64,000 nucleotides of DNA, from NCBI RefSeq assembly GCF_030531065.1, contig NZ_JAUNOQ010000001.1:62001-126000 (forward strand). Reading direction: 5' to 3'. The notes beneath the pieces are model-generated. The model was given only the letters and a program-made list of their open reading frames with translations. It searched no databases and was not told the DNA's origin. Source of the stretch: Phascolarctobacterium sp. (GTDB lineage: Bacteria > Bacillota > Negativicutes > Acidaminococcales > Acidaminococcaceae). Within the stretch, counting starts at the first letter, position 1. Each line of letters starts with the position of its first letter. Shown piece after piece: positions 16,930 to 25,816 of this stretch. The translations under genes and the position numbers were made by a program.

Positions 16930-19863
16930 ATGCGGATTGGATTGGACGTTGGCAGCACCACTATCAAAATAGCGGCGCTCGATGACGCGGGCAATTTGCT
17001 GTATTGCAAATACCAGCGGCATTACAGCCAGATCGCCAAAAGAATACTGGAATTGCACGACGAACTTTTACAAAAATTTCCCGGCCTGCGCACGGCGCAT
17101 TTGGCTATCAGCGGCAGCGCGGGCATCGGCGTTGCCGAAGGCTGCGGCCTGCAGTTTGTGCAGGAGGTCTTTGCCGAAAAGGTTTGCACGGAACGGCTGC
17201 ACCCGGAAACGGACGCGGTTATTGAGCTGGGCGGCGAGGACGCGAAAATATTATTCCTGGGCCGTCACTTTGACGCGCGCATGAACGACAGCTGCGCGGG
17301 CGGCACCGGCGCGTTTATCGACCAGATGGCCTCGCTTTTGAACGTAGAAACTGCGGACATGAACGATTTGGCGCGGCAGGCTACGACTACCTACACCATC
17401 GCCAGCCGCTGCGGCGTCTTTGCCAAAAGCGATATCCAGCCGCTGCTCAACCAGGGCGCTGCTAAAAGCGATTTGGCGGCCAGCATTTTCCACGCCGTTG
17501 CCAGCCAGACGGTTACAGGGTTGGCGAAGGGCCGCCCCATTGAGGGCGACGTCCTGTACCTTGGCGGGCCGTTGACTTTTATCAGCTGCTTACGCGAAAG
17601 CTTCGATAATATTTTGCATATCAAAGGCGTGTGCCCGGAGAACAGCTTGTACTACGTGGCGATGGGCGCGGCCTTCTGCGCTGAGCGCGAGGTGGATTTG
17701 GACGCGCTGCCGGCAAAATTAGAAGCGGCGATTAAGACGCATACCTTTGAGCATTTGCCGCCGCTGTTTAAAAACGAGGAAGAATATGCGGAGTTCGCGC
17801 GCAGGCATCAGCGCGAGTCCGTCGCTATCGGTTCGCCGGAGGACGCAGAGCAGGCGTTTATCGGCATAGATTCCGGCAGCACGACGATTAAAATCGCCGT
17901 CATCAGCCCGCAGGGCGAACTGTTGGATTCTTTTTACCAGAGTAATAAGGGCAATCCCGTTGTGGCGGTGCGCGATTATTTAACGGGCTTTTATCAAAAA
18001 TATCCCGGCTGCCGCCTGCTTGGCGGTGCCGTTACCGGCTACGGCGAGGATTTAATCCGTCACGGCTTCGGTATCGATTACGGCATTGTCGAAACCATGG
18101 CGCACTTTTACGCCGCGCAGCATTTGGAGCCGCAGGTGGATTTTATTCTGGACATCGGCGGGCAGGATATGAAGTGCCTGAAAATCCACAATGGCGCGAT
18201 TGACAATATCTTTTTGAACGAAGCCTGCTCCAGCGGCTGCGGCAGCTTTTTGCAGACCTTCGCCGAAATCTTAGGCTACACGGCGGAAGAATTTGCTAAA
18301 ATCGGCTTGCTGGCCGATAAACCCGTGGATTTGGGTAGCCGCTGCACCGTATTCATGAATAGCAGCGTTAAGCAGGCGCAGAAGGACGGCGCTTCCGTCG
18401 CCAATATCAGCGCGGGTCTGTCCATCAGCATTGTGAAAAACGCTTTATATAAAGTTATCCGCCCCGGCAGTAAGGAAGCCATCGGCAAGCACATCGTCGT
18501 ACAGGGCGGCACGTTCCTGAACGATTGCGTGCTGCGCGCTTTCGAGCAGGAGATGGGCCTGCAGGTAGTGCGCCCCAATATCGCGGGCTTGATGGGCGCT
18601 TACGGCGCGGCGTTGTACGCGCAAAGACGATACGTAGAAGAGCCGCGACCGACAACGATTTTGAATTTACAGCAGCTGCGCGATTTTACGCACACCGTTA
18701 AGGGCGTGACCTGCGGTTTGTGCAGCAACCATTGCCATCTGACGGTCAATACCTTCGCCAGCGGTAAGCGCTTTATCAGCGGCAACCGCTGCGAACGCCC
18801 CATTACGCATATGGCTCCCAAGGATGATTTGAATCTGTACCGGCAAAAGCTGGAGCTGCTCAAGCAGCTGCCCAACAACGACCGCCAGACACGTGGCACT
18901 ATGGGCGTGCCCATGGGGCTTAATATGTACGAGCTGCTGCCGTTCTGGCAGGCGCTGCTCAACGCTTTGGGCTTTAAAGTCGTTACCAGCCCTATTGAAG
19001 ATAAAACCATTTACCGCCTGGGGCAGAACACGATACCCAGCGATACCGTCTGCTATCCGGCGAAGCTGATGCACGGGCATATTAAATGGCTCCTGGATAA
19101 GGGCGTGCAAAATATTTTTTATCCCTGCATGACGTATAATATCGACGAACACAGCGCGGAAAACTGTTATAACTGCCCCGTAGTGGCTTATTACCCCGAA
19201 GCGCTGCACGCCAATATGCGCGAATTGGGGAAAGTAAATTTCTTTTTTGATTATCTGGGGCTGCTGCATAAAAAGGTTTTGGTGAAAAAGCTTTACGAAA
19301 TGTTTAGCAAGGATTACCCGGATATGACTAAGGCGCAAATAAAAAACGCCGTCGACGCAGCGTTTAAGGCGTACTATGCGTTTGAAGCGCAGGTGCGCGA
19401 GCGCGGCGAAAAAATTATCGCGCAGGCGCGCGCGTTGGGCACACCCATCGTAGTGCTGGCCGGGCGGCCGTATCATATCGACCCCAAGGTCAACCACAGC
19501 ATTGACCGGCTGATTACGACCATGGGCGCGGCGCTGGTCAGCGAGGACGCCGTGAGCGTTTATGTAAAGCCGCAGGAGTTGGACGCCGATTTGCAGGTGC
19601 TCAATCAATGGACGTACCACAGCAGGTTGTACGCCGCCGCTAAATACGTCGCCGAAAATCCGGATATGCATATGATCCAGCTGGTAAGCTTCGGCTGCGG
19701 CTGCGACGCCATTACTGCGGACGAATGCCGCCGCATTCTGGAGGAGTGCGGGCGTATTTATACGCAGATTAAAATAGACGATATAGATAACCTGGGCGCT
19801 GCCAAGATCCGCATTCGCAGCTTGTTCTCGGCGGCCAATCTGTTCGATCTGGATAATAATTAA
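16930..19863 (+). CDS. Acyl-CoA dehydratase activase-type protein (two ASKHA domains plus DUF2229)
   Basis: 977-residue protein of the BadF/BadG/HgdC family. Two ATPase domains occur in tandem (IGLDVGSTTIKIAALDDAGN at residue 3 and FIGIDSGSTTIKIAVISPQG near 313), each with a cluster-binding Cys motif (NDSCAGGTGAFIDQ; NEACSSGCGSFLQ). They are followed by a DUF2229 region (CGLCSNHCHL, SDTVCYPAKLMHGH, NCYNCPVVAYYPEA, FGCGCDAI). Relatives use ATP to push an electron onto a [4Fe-4S] cluster. Most homologues continue into an HgdB-like domain to about 1400 residues; here that part is a separate gene 13 bases downstream. Substrate unknown. Confidence 0.85.
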   Translation: MRIGLDVGSTTIKIAALDDAGNLLYCKYQRHYSQIAKRILELHDELLQKFPGLRTAHLAISGSAGIGVAEGCGLQFVQEVFAEKVCTERLHPETDAVIELGGEDAKILFLGRHFDARMNDSCAGGTGAFIDQMASLLNVETADMNDLARQATTTYTIASRCGVFAKSDIQPLLNQGAAKSDLAASIFHAVASQTVTGLAKGRPIEGDVLYLGGPLTFISCLRESFDNILHIKGVCPENSLYYVAMGAAFCAEREVDLDALPAKLEAAIKTHTFEHLPPLFKNEEEYAEFARRHQRESVAIGSPEDAEQAFIGIDSGSTTIKIAVISPQGELLDSFYQSNKGNPVVAVRDYLTGFYQKYPGCRLLGGAVTGYGEDLIRHGFGIDYGIVETMAHFYAAQHLEPQVDFILDIGGQDMKCLKIHNGAIDNIFLNEACSSGCGSFLQTFAEILGYTAEEFAKIGLLADKPVDLGSRCTVFMNSSVKQAQKDGASVANISAGLSISIVKNALYKVIRPGSKEAIGKHIVVQGGTFLNDCVLRAFEQEMGLQVVRPNIAGLMGAYGAALYAQRRYVEEPRPTTILNLQQLRDFTHTVKGVTCGLCSNHCHLTVNTFASGKRFISGNRCERPITHMAPKDDLNLYRQKLELLKQLPNNDRQTRGTMGVPMGLNMYELLPFWQALLNALGFKVVTSPIEDKTIYRLGQNTIPSDTVCYPAKLMHGHIKWLLDKGVQNIFYPCMTYNIDEHSAENCYNCPVVAYYPEALHANMRELGKVNFFFDYLGLLHKKVLVKKLYEMFSKDYPDMTKAQIKNAVDAAFKAYYAFEAQVRERGEKIIAQARALGTPIVVLAGRPYHIDPKVNHSIDRLITTMGAALVSEDAVSVYVKPQELDADLQVLNQWTYHSRLYAAAKYVAENPDMHMIQLVSFGCGCDAITADECRRILEECGRIYTQIKIDDIDNLGAAKIRIRSLFSAANLFDLDNN

Positions 19864-19876
19864 AGGAGGGCTTTGG

Positions 19877-21121
19877 ATGGCGGAAACTACAAATTCCGGT
19901 TTCGTCCCCTTTACTGAGGCAATGAAAAAGACCCATACCATTCTGATTCCCGGTATGCTGCCGTTGCATTTTTCGCTCTTGCAGGCCGCGCTGAAAAGCT
20001 GCGGCTATAAAGCGGAAATTTTGCAGAACACCAGCCGCGAGGTAGTGGAAACGGGCCTTAAATATGTAAATAACGATATTTGCTATCCCGCGCTTTTGGT
20101 AATCGGGCAGCTGCTCAACGCTTTGGAAAGCGGTAAGTACGATTTGCAGCGCGTGGCGCTGATTATCAGCCAGACGGGCGGGGGCTGCCGCGCTTCCAAT
20201 TATATTTATTTGCTGCGCAAAGCTTTGGAAAAAGCGGGGCTTAGCCATATACCCGTTATCAGCTTAAATGTCAGCGGTTTGGAAAAGCAGCCGGGCTTTC
20301 ATCTGGACGCTTCCATGCTGCGCAAATTTTTAGCGGCGGTGATTTACGGCGACGCCTTGATGTACCTGACGAATAAGATTCGTCCCTATGAGGTGGTGCA
20401 GGGCGCCAGCGACGCTTTGGCTAAAAAATGGCTGGACAAGCTGGACGCCGCTTTTCAAAACGGCAAGGCCCAGGCTTTGAGCAGCATTAAAAAGCTGACT
20501 AAGGCTATAGCCGAGGAATTTGCCGACGTGCCCATCGTCAGCACGCCGAAAACCAAAGTCGGCATCGTGGGCGAAATTTATATTAAATACGCCGCACTGG
20601 GCAATAATAATCTGGAAAAATTTTTGCAGCAGCAAAAATGCGAATATATGCTGCCCGGTCTGCTGAACTTTGTTATGTACTGCGTGGATACGTATTTAAC
20701 CGACTATAAGCTTTACGGCGGCAGCTTTTTGACCTACGGAGCGAATAAGGGCGCGATGTGGTACCTGAAGCATTTGGAAAGCATTCTGCACCAGGCGCTG
20801 AGCAAGGCGCCTTTCAGCCCTCCGGCTACTTATGAAGAAACGAAAGCCTTGGCGAAAGGCGTGATTGGTTACGGCAATAATATGGGCGAGGGCTGGCTGC
20901 TGACGGCGGAAATGCTGGAGCTGGTACACAGCGGCTATACTAATATTATCTGTGCCCAGCCCTTCGGTTGTCTGCCCAATCATATCGCCGGGCGCGGCAT
21001 GATCAATAAGATTAAGGAGATTGCCGAGGAGGCCAACATTCTGGCTATCGATTACGACGCCAGCGCCTCCCGCGTCAATCAGGAAAACCGCATCAAGCTG
21101 ATGCTGGCTACGGCAAAATAA
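19877..21121 (+). CDS. 2-hydroxyacyl-CoA dehydratase-like (HgdB-type) subunit
   Basis: 414-residue protein corresponding to the C-terminal part of the large activase/dehydratase fusion proteins. Candidate cluster ligands are NNDICYPALL, GGGCRASNY and QPFGCLPNHI, in the spacing of HgdB-type subunits. Its own AAAGGAGGG ribosome site 8 bases before the ATG shows that it is separately translated rather than the result of a frameshift. It probably forms one complex with the preceding activase. A strong terminator follows. Confidence 0.8.
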   Translation: MAETTNSGFVPFTEAMKKTHTILIPGMLPLHFSLLQAALKSCGYKAEILQNTSREVVETGLKYVNNDICYPALLVIGQLLNALESGKYDLQRVALIISQTGGGCRASNYIYLLRKALEKAGLSHIPVISLNVSGLEKQPGFHLDASMLRKFLAAVIYGDALMYLTNKIRPYEVVQGASDALAKKWLDKLDAAFQNGKAQALSSIKKLTKAIAEEFADVPIVSTPKTKVGIVGEIYIKYAALGNNNLEKFLQQQKCEYMLPGLLNFVMYCVDTYLTDYKLYGGSFLTYGANKGAMWYLKHLESILHQALSKAPFSPPATYEETKALAKGVIGYGNNMGEGWLLTAEMLELVHSGYTNIICAQPFGCLPNHIAGRGMINKIKEIAEEANILAIDYDASASRVNQENRIKLMLATAK

Positions 21122-21144
21122 GCAAAATAAATTGATAATGAAAA

Positions 21145-21189
21145 CAACGGCTTCGCTTACGGATTTTGGTAGGCGAAGCCGTTGCTTTT
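21145..21189 (+). terminator. Intrinsic terminator
   Basis: CAACGGCTTCGC (21145-21156) pairs with GCGAAGCCGTTG (21173-21184), followed by CTTTTTG. Confidence 0.85.
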
Positions 21190-21331
21190 TGTCTTGATTG
21201 CGCTGAGGATAACGATGGCTTTAATTCACACGGCTTGTGCTGACGAGACTAATCTGCCGCACACTTGTGCAATGTTTCTGCGCATTTCGATTCACACGCC
21301 CCTTGGGGAGCGACTGATAGGACGTATAATG

Positions 21332-21919
21332 TTACTCCTGCTTGGATTCAAATTCGGCGATGGCGGGGTTGATAAGCGTCATATAAAAGGAAGCGATCTG
21401 CTCCGGCGTCTGCCGCATATTATTTTTCAGCCACCAGCGCACCATGCCGATGAAGCTGCTGGCGATGTGGCTGATAAGAAAATCCTCCGGTACTTGAGCT
21501 ATCTTGAGCCTGTTGGGGCCTGCGACGATGATGCGCAGGTTTTCCTGCATATATTCGCGGAAGAAGCGCAGAAAGAGAGAGCCTTCGTCATAATTGATGA
21601 TGCCCAGATAGTATTGCCGCTTGTCGCGCAGATGATAAAGAATATGCGCAATACGATTTTCCGCCGTAGGCTGAACCTCGGAAAAATTATGGGTGCTGCA
21701 GGGCGGTATGGTATGACTGAAAATATGCTTGAAGAGCATCAGGCACATTTTGCGCGCCAATTCGTCCTTCGTTTCAAAATGGCTGTAAAAGGTGCTGCGG
21801 CCGATATCGGCAGCGTCGATGATGTCCTTGACGCTGATTTTTTCGTAGCTGTGCTTAGCAAGCAGGCGCACGAAAGCGTCGATAATAGCTTGTCTTGTTT
21901 TTGTTTGGCGTCTGTCCAT
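21332..21919 (-). CDS. TetR-family transcriptional regulator
   Basis: 195-residue regulator with an N-terminal helix-turn-helix (RQAIIDAFVRLLAKHSYEKI, IGRSTFYSHFETKDEL) and a TetR_C_8-like C-terminal domain (residues 80-190, YYLGIINYDEGSLFLRFFREYM), the type found in DhaS/YxaF relatives. A CAGGAGT ribosome site precedes the ATG. It is divergent from the P-type ATPase fragment at 22127, so it may control it and itself through the intervening region. Confidence 0.85.
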   Translation of the reverse strand: MDRRQTKTRQAIIDAFVRLLAKHSYEKISVKDIIDAADIGRSTFYSHFETKDELARKMCLMLFKHIFSHTIPPCSTHNFSEVQPTAENRIAHILYHLRDKRQYYLGIINYDEGSLFLRFFREYMQENLRIIVAGPNRLKIAQVPEDFLISHIASSFIGMVRWWLKNNMRQTPEQIASFYMTLINPAIAEFESKQE

Positions 21920-21966
21920 AGCGTTACTCCTGTCTGGATGGCATTGCTGAACGCAATCCTTATTAT

Positions 21967-22002
21967 GTTTATTTTAGTACACTTTAACTTATGTGTCCAA
22001 TA
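21967..22002 (-). promoter_or_regulatory. tetR promoter overlapping an ACAC/GTGT inverted repeat
   Basis: On the minus strand TTGGAC, an 18-bp spacer and TAAAAT precede the tetR gene. The spacer holds the imperfect repeat GTACAC..GTGTCC, a plausible autoregulatory operator. Confidence 0.4.
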
Positions 22003-22126
22003 ATAAACAGTAAAAAATTTTGTAGCTGTTCCTTTGCCCCGCTTTTTAATATTATATTGATGAAGAAACGCTGCCTGATAAAATGGCGGCTGAAAATATG
22101 AGCAATATGAAAGGAGCAGATGCAAA

Positions 22127-22549
22127 ATGCATACTTTGGAAGCTTTAACGGCGGCCAAGCCTGTTATCGGCCGCAGAGTAATAATTTGTAAAGGGCAGGA
22201 ACGCGAGTGGCTGACGCCGGTGGATCAGCTGGCCGTGGGCGACACGCTGCGAGTGCTGCCGGGCGAGCGCATTCCCTTAGACGGAGTTATTGTGCAGGGC
22301 GCGAGCTGCGTCAGCCGTCATGTGGTCAGCGAGGGTGCACATTTGTTGGAAACAAAGCGGCAGGGCGATAAGGTGTACTGCGGTACGCTTAACGCGGCGG
22401 CAGCTATTGAAATGCGCGTTACCGCCGATTGGCGTCACAGCGGTTTTGAGCAACGGCTGGAGCTGGCGCGGGAAGAACTGGATAAACAGTCCTGCTTGGT
22501 CAGGCTATGGCGGCGCGTAACCAGTCCCTGTCGTCCCAGCTATAATTAA
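22127..22549 (+). CDS. Isolated P-type ATPase actuator-domain fragment
   Basis: 140 residues that match only the actuator domain of P1B heavy-metal ATPases: VDQLAVGDTLRVLPGERIPL, DGVIVQGASCVSRHVVSEG, GDKVYCGTLNAAAAIEMRVT. The TGE loop that dephosphorylates the enzyme is replaced by SEG, and no membrane segments, phosphorylation DKTGT or ATP-binding domain follow before the stop. Yet the ribosome site (AAAGGAG) is intact, and a terminator follows. It is either a pseudogene from a deleted cation pump or a small independent protein; I favour a remnant that may still be expressed. Confidence 0.6.
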   Translation: MHTLEALTAAKPVIGRRVIICKGQEREWLTPVDQLAVGDTLRVLPGERIPLDGVIVQGASCVSRHVVSEGAHLLETKRQGDKVYCGTLNAAAAIEMRVTADWRHSGFEQRLELAREELDKQSCLVRLWRRVTSPCRPSYN

Positions 22550-22586
22550 AAATTTGACGGTTAAATTATGGATTTAATCTAAAATA

Positions 22587-22636
22587 AGCGAAGCTCCGCT
22601 TCTATCGTTGCTTAGAAAGCGGAGCTTCGTTTTTAT
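22587..22636. terminator. Bidirectional terminator
   Basis: CGAAGCTCCGCTT (22589-22601) pairs with AAGCGGAGCTTCG (22617-22629), with Ts after on the plus strand and an A-rich run before. It lies between the actuator fragment and the convergent Spy-like gene. Confidence 0.8.
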
Positions 22637-22672
22637 TTTATGAAGGAGATGTTATGTGTGGGCTGTAAAATT

Positions 22673-23293
22673 TTAATCGAAGGCCGGGCAGTCGGGTCGC
22701 GGGCCGCCGTGACGCGGGCCGGGGCCGCCCCAATGTCTGTCGTCGTGACGCCAGCCGCGATAGCGTTCGCCGTCGCGCCAATGTCTGTAGCCGCCGCGAT
22801 GGCCGCGCCATTCCTTATGGTGCAGCGGCAGGTTGGCGCGGACTGCTTCGCGCTGCTCCGGCGTCATGCCGTCTAATTTTGCGCGGCGCTCCTGGCGTTG
22901 AGCGATATCTTCTTTAATGAAGGCTTCTACCTCGGCTTTTTGTTCGTCGCTCAACTTGGCCATTGCCGCTTTAGCGTATTCTTCGTGGCGCTCTTGCCAT
23001 TCCTTTTGCCATTTTTCGCGGGCTTCGCGGCGTTGCTCTGGCGTCATCTTTTCCCACTCGGCGCGGCGCTGGGCCAGCTTCTCGCGTTGTTCCGGCGTCA
23101 GCTTCGGGCGGCGTTTTTCACCGCGCGGGGCGCGGTCGTTATCGGTTGTGCCGCCATCGCTCAGGATGGCGTTGACGCGCTCACGCATCGTCGGTTGGCT
23201 TGCGGAATTATCCGCCGGTTCGGCGGCAAAAACGCTGGCGCACAGTGCGGTTAAGACGGCGCCTGCCAGTAAGGTTCTTTTCAAGTTCAACAT
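22673..23293 (-). CDS. Spy/CpxP-like periplasmic LTXXQ protein
   Basis: 206-residue exported protein: signal peptide MLNLKRTLLAGAVLTALCASVFA, then a charged helical domain with repeated T-P-E-Q-R motifs (LTPEQREKL, MTPEQRREA, LSDEQKAEV, MTPEQREAV). Spy/CpxP/ZraP chaperones have the related LTXXQ motifs. The C-terminal 45 residues are rich in His, Gly, Arg and Trp (HWRDGERYRGWRHDDRHWGG) and could bind metal. It is divergent from a two-component system whose sensor has a His/Met-rich loop, which suggests regulation by that system in response to metal or envelope stress. Confidence 0.78.
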   Translation of the reverse strand: MLNLKRTLLAGAVLTALCASVFAAEPADNSASQPTMRERVNAILSDGGTTDNDRAPRGEKRRPKLTPEQREKLAQRRAEWEKMTPEQRREAREKWQKEWQERHEEYAKAAMAKLSDEQKAEVEAFIKEDIAQRQERRAKLDGMTPEQREAVRANLPLHHKEWRGHRGGYRHWRDGERYRGWRHDDRHWGGPGPRHGGPRPDCPAFD

Positions 23294-23562
23294 AAATAAT
23301 CACTCCTCGTCTGTAATTTTTTCCTGCTTTTATTTTTAGGATGCCGGGCGCTGGACGCGCCCTGATTTTTGTTTTACTTTTTGACTTGCTCCTTGGATTG
23401 TCTTTATTGTACAGGACGATTATGGCTTTTTTATGTTTTTTGGCGGCGTTTTAGAAAAAATTATTTTAGTCGGCGGTCATACTTTTAACACAATTTTGCG
23501 TTACGCTATTATATAATATAGAAGAAAGGAATAATCTGGCGGAAGCTGCGGAGGTGACGCAT

Positions 23563-24255
23563 ATGAAAAAAATTTTAATCGCCGACGATAATAAACAAAT
23601 TACGACCATTCTTTCCGGCTATGCCAAGAAGGAGGGCTTGGAGCCCGTTGTCGCTCTGGACGGAGCGGAAGCGTTGGATAAATACGCCCGCTATCAGGAG
23701 GAAATCGTTATGGTGCTGCTGGATGTGATGATGCCGCAGGTGGACGGCTTTGAAGTTTGCCGCCGTTTGCGGCGCGAATCCATGGTGCCAATTATTATGA
23801 TTACGGCTCGCGGCGAGGATTACGATAAAATTATGGGGCTGGACATTGGCGCGGACGATTACGTTATCAAGCCATTTTCCGCCAGCGAGGTGATGGCCAG
23901 GGTGCGGGCGGTGCTGCGGCGGATTCAGGTGCAGGAGCCTGCGGCGAAAAATGTTTTAACCTGCGCCAACCTTTTTATCAATCTGGATAAGTACGAGGTG
24001 CAGATTGACGGGCAGGAGGTGCCGCTGACCAAAAAGGAAATCGAACTTTTGTGGACGCTGGCGAAAAACAATACTAAGGTTTTCAGCCGCGATAATCTTT
24101 TGGACAGCATTTGGGGCTACGATTACTTCGGCGACAGCCGTACCGTCGATTCCCATATTAAACGGCTGCGCGCTAAGGTAGATAAATTGGAGCATCCGGG
24201 CTGGGAGATAAAAACAATTTGGGGCGTGGGCTACCGCTTTGAGGTAAAGGCATAG
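23563..24255 (+). CDS. OmpR-family response regulator
   Basis: 230-residue regulator: receiver domain with phosphorylatable Asp54 in VLLDVMMPQVDG, conserved Lys in DYVIKPFSASEV, and a winged-helix output domain (LTKKEIELLWTLAKN..VFSRDNLLDSIWGYDYFGDSRTV). I use the ATG at 23563 because GGAGGTG sits 7-13 bases upstream; a GTG at 23554 lies inside that site. It is followed by its kinase after 7 bases. Confidence 0.92.
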   Translation: MKKILIADDNKQITTILSGYAKKEGLEPVVALDGAEALDKYARYQEEIVMVLLDVMMPQVDGFEVCRRLRRESMVPIIMITARGEDYDKIMGLDIGADDYVIKPFSASEVMARVRAVLRRIQVQEPAAKNVLTCANLFINLDKYEVQIDGQEVPLTKKEIELLWTLAKNNTKVFSRDNLLDSIWGYDYFGDSRTVDSHIKRLRAKVDKLEHPGWEIKTIWGVGYRFEVKA

Positions 24256-24262
24256 GCAGGGC

Positions 24263-25816
24263 ATGATGAAAAATAAAATCGCTCTTAAACTGACGTTGTA
24301 TTTTACGGCGGTGCTGCTGGTGTTCGCGCTGATTATCGGCGGCGTGTTTTACGAATTTTTCCGCCAGCATACTATCGATTTAAAAAAGCGGGAGATGCGC
24401 GTGCAGGCGCAAAAAATCGCCGAGGTTATCAGCGATAATATGGGCTTTTTGGAGCAGCGCTACGGCGCGGGCATTTCGAGCAGCCGTTTTATTAACTACC
24501 TTGATAATATTACGCAGGAAATCGTCTGGGTGGTGGACAGCGAACGCGGGCTGAACATCAATAAAGAACGTATGGAGCGGCAGATGCAGGCCCGCAGGCA
24601 AAAGATGCACGGGCATGGGCGGCACGGCGGTATGCAGATGCCGGCGCCGCCGCAGAATCCCAAGGAAGCCTATGATAAGCTGCCGCCGCATATCCGTGAA
24701 AAAGTGGAGCAGGGCTTTGCCGGGCAGCGCTTTAACGTAGAGGAATATAACGATTGGCTGGACGGGATTATGCTGACGGTCGGCGAACCTGTTTACGATA
24801 AAACCGGCGCGGTCAAGGCCGTAGTGCTGCTGCATTCGCCGGTGCAGGGCCTGCACGACGCAATTTGGGCGGGCTTGCGCATTTTATTTTTGAGCGTGTT
24901 GGCGGCGCTGGCTTTGGGCGTAGTGCTGAGTGTTATTTTAAGCTGGCGCTTTACGCGGCCCATGAAGCTGATGCGCAACAATGCGGAGCGTTTGGCCGAA
25001 CGTGATTACGAAGTGCGCAACGATATCGTGCAGAAGGACGAGATAGGCGAGCTGGCGCGCACGCTGGATATTTTAGCGCAGCGCTTGCAGCTGGCCGACG
25101 AGGAAAGCCAGAAGCTGGAAAAGCTGCGCCGGGACTTTATCGCCAATATTTCCCACGAGCTGCGCACGCCGGTGACGGTTATTCGCGGCAGCCTTGAAGC
25201 TTTACGCGACGGCGTAGTGACGGACAAGGCGGAGGTGGAGGAGTTCCACGAGCAGATGTATAATGAAAGCATTTTCTTACAGCGCTTGATTAACGATCTG
25301 CTGGATTTGTCGCGTTTGCAGAATACGGATTTCCCGATTGAAAAAGCGCCGCTGAATTTATGCGACGTGATTCAGGATGCGGCGCGCGGCTCGCGGCAGC
25401 TGGGCAAGGAGAAAAATTTGCAGATTACCTCGCGGCTGGATACCGATTTATATATGCTCAACGGCGATTATGGACGCTTGCGCCAGATGCTGATGATTTT
25501 TCTGCATAACAGTATTAAATTTTCGCCGGAGGGCGGCGGCATCGAGCTGCGCCTGGCAGGCGGCAAGCTGCAAATAATCGACTACGGCTGCGGCATTAAG
25601 CCGGAGGACGTACCCCATGCCTTCGACCGTTTTTACAAGGCGCGTAACGAGCAGAATAAAAGCGGCAGCGGCCTGGGCCTGGCCATTGCCAAGCAGATTG
25701 CCCTGCGCCACGATATGCAGCTGGAGCTGAGTAGCGAGCTGGGAGCAGGCACTACGATTACGGTGCTTTTGCCGCCGCAGCTCAAGATGAAGGAGAATGA
25801 TAATGAAGAAGCTTAA
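24263..25816 (+). CDS. Sensor histidine kinase with His/Met-rich sensor loop
   Basis: 517 residues. A first membrane helix (about 8-30) and a second (about 200-222) flank an external sensor region that contains a His/Met-rich stretch (KMHGHGRHGGMQMP, near residue 115), a likely metal site. Then follow a HAMP domain (RFTRPMKLMRNNAERLAERD), the dimerisation/phosphoacceptor helix (FIANISHELRTPVTVIRG, His about 298) and the ATP-binding domain (GCGIKPEDVPHAFDRFY, KSGSGLGLAIAKQIA). It pairs with the regulator upstream and overlaps the SDR gene downstream. Confidence 0.92.
   Translation: MMKNKIALKLTLYFTAVLLVFALIIGGVFYEFFRQHTIDLKKREMRVQAQKIAEVISDNMGFLEQRYGAGISSSRFINYLDNITQEIVWVVDSERGLNINKERMERQMQARRQKMHGHGRHGGMQMPAPPQNPKEAYDKLPPHIREKVEQGFAGQRFNVEEYNDWLDGIMLTVGEPVYDKTGAVKAVVLLHSPVQGLHDAIWAGLRILFLSVLAALALGVVLSVILSWRFTRPMKLMRNNAERLAERDYEVRNDIVQKDEIGELARTLDILAQRLQLADEESQKLEKLRRDFIANISHELRTPVTVIRGSLEALRDGVVTDKAEVEEFHEQMYNESIFLQRLINDLLDLSRLQNTDFPIEKAPLNLCDVIQDAARGSRQLGKEKNLQITSRLDTDLYMLNGDYGRLRQMLMIFLHNSIKFSPEGGGIELRLAGGKLQIIDYGCGIKPEDVPHAFDRFYKARNEQNKSGSGLGLAIAKQIALRHDMQLELSSELGAGTTITVLLPPQLKMKENDNEEA

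Noticed and set aside
21182-22003. 273-residue plus-strand frame opposite the TetR gene
   Set aside because: It runs antisense to a clear TetR protein with a helix-turn-helix; the plus-strand translation has no family motif and starts inside a terminator.
22640-23339. Plus-strand frames opposite the Spy-like gene
   Set aside because: Mirror frames of a compositionally biased gene; the minus strand has a signal peptide and T-P-E-Q-R repeats, so it is the coding one.
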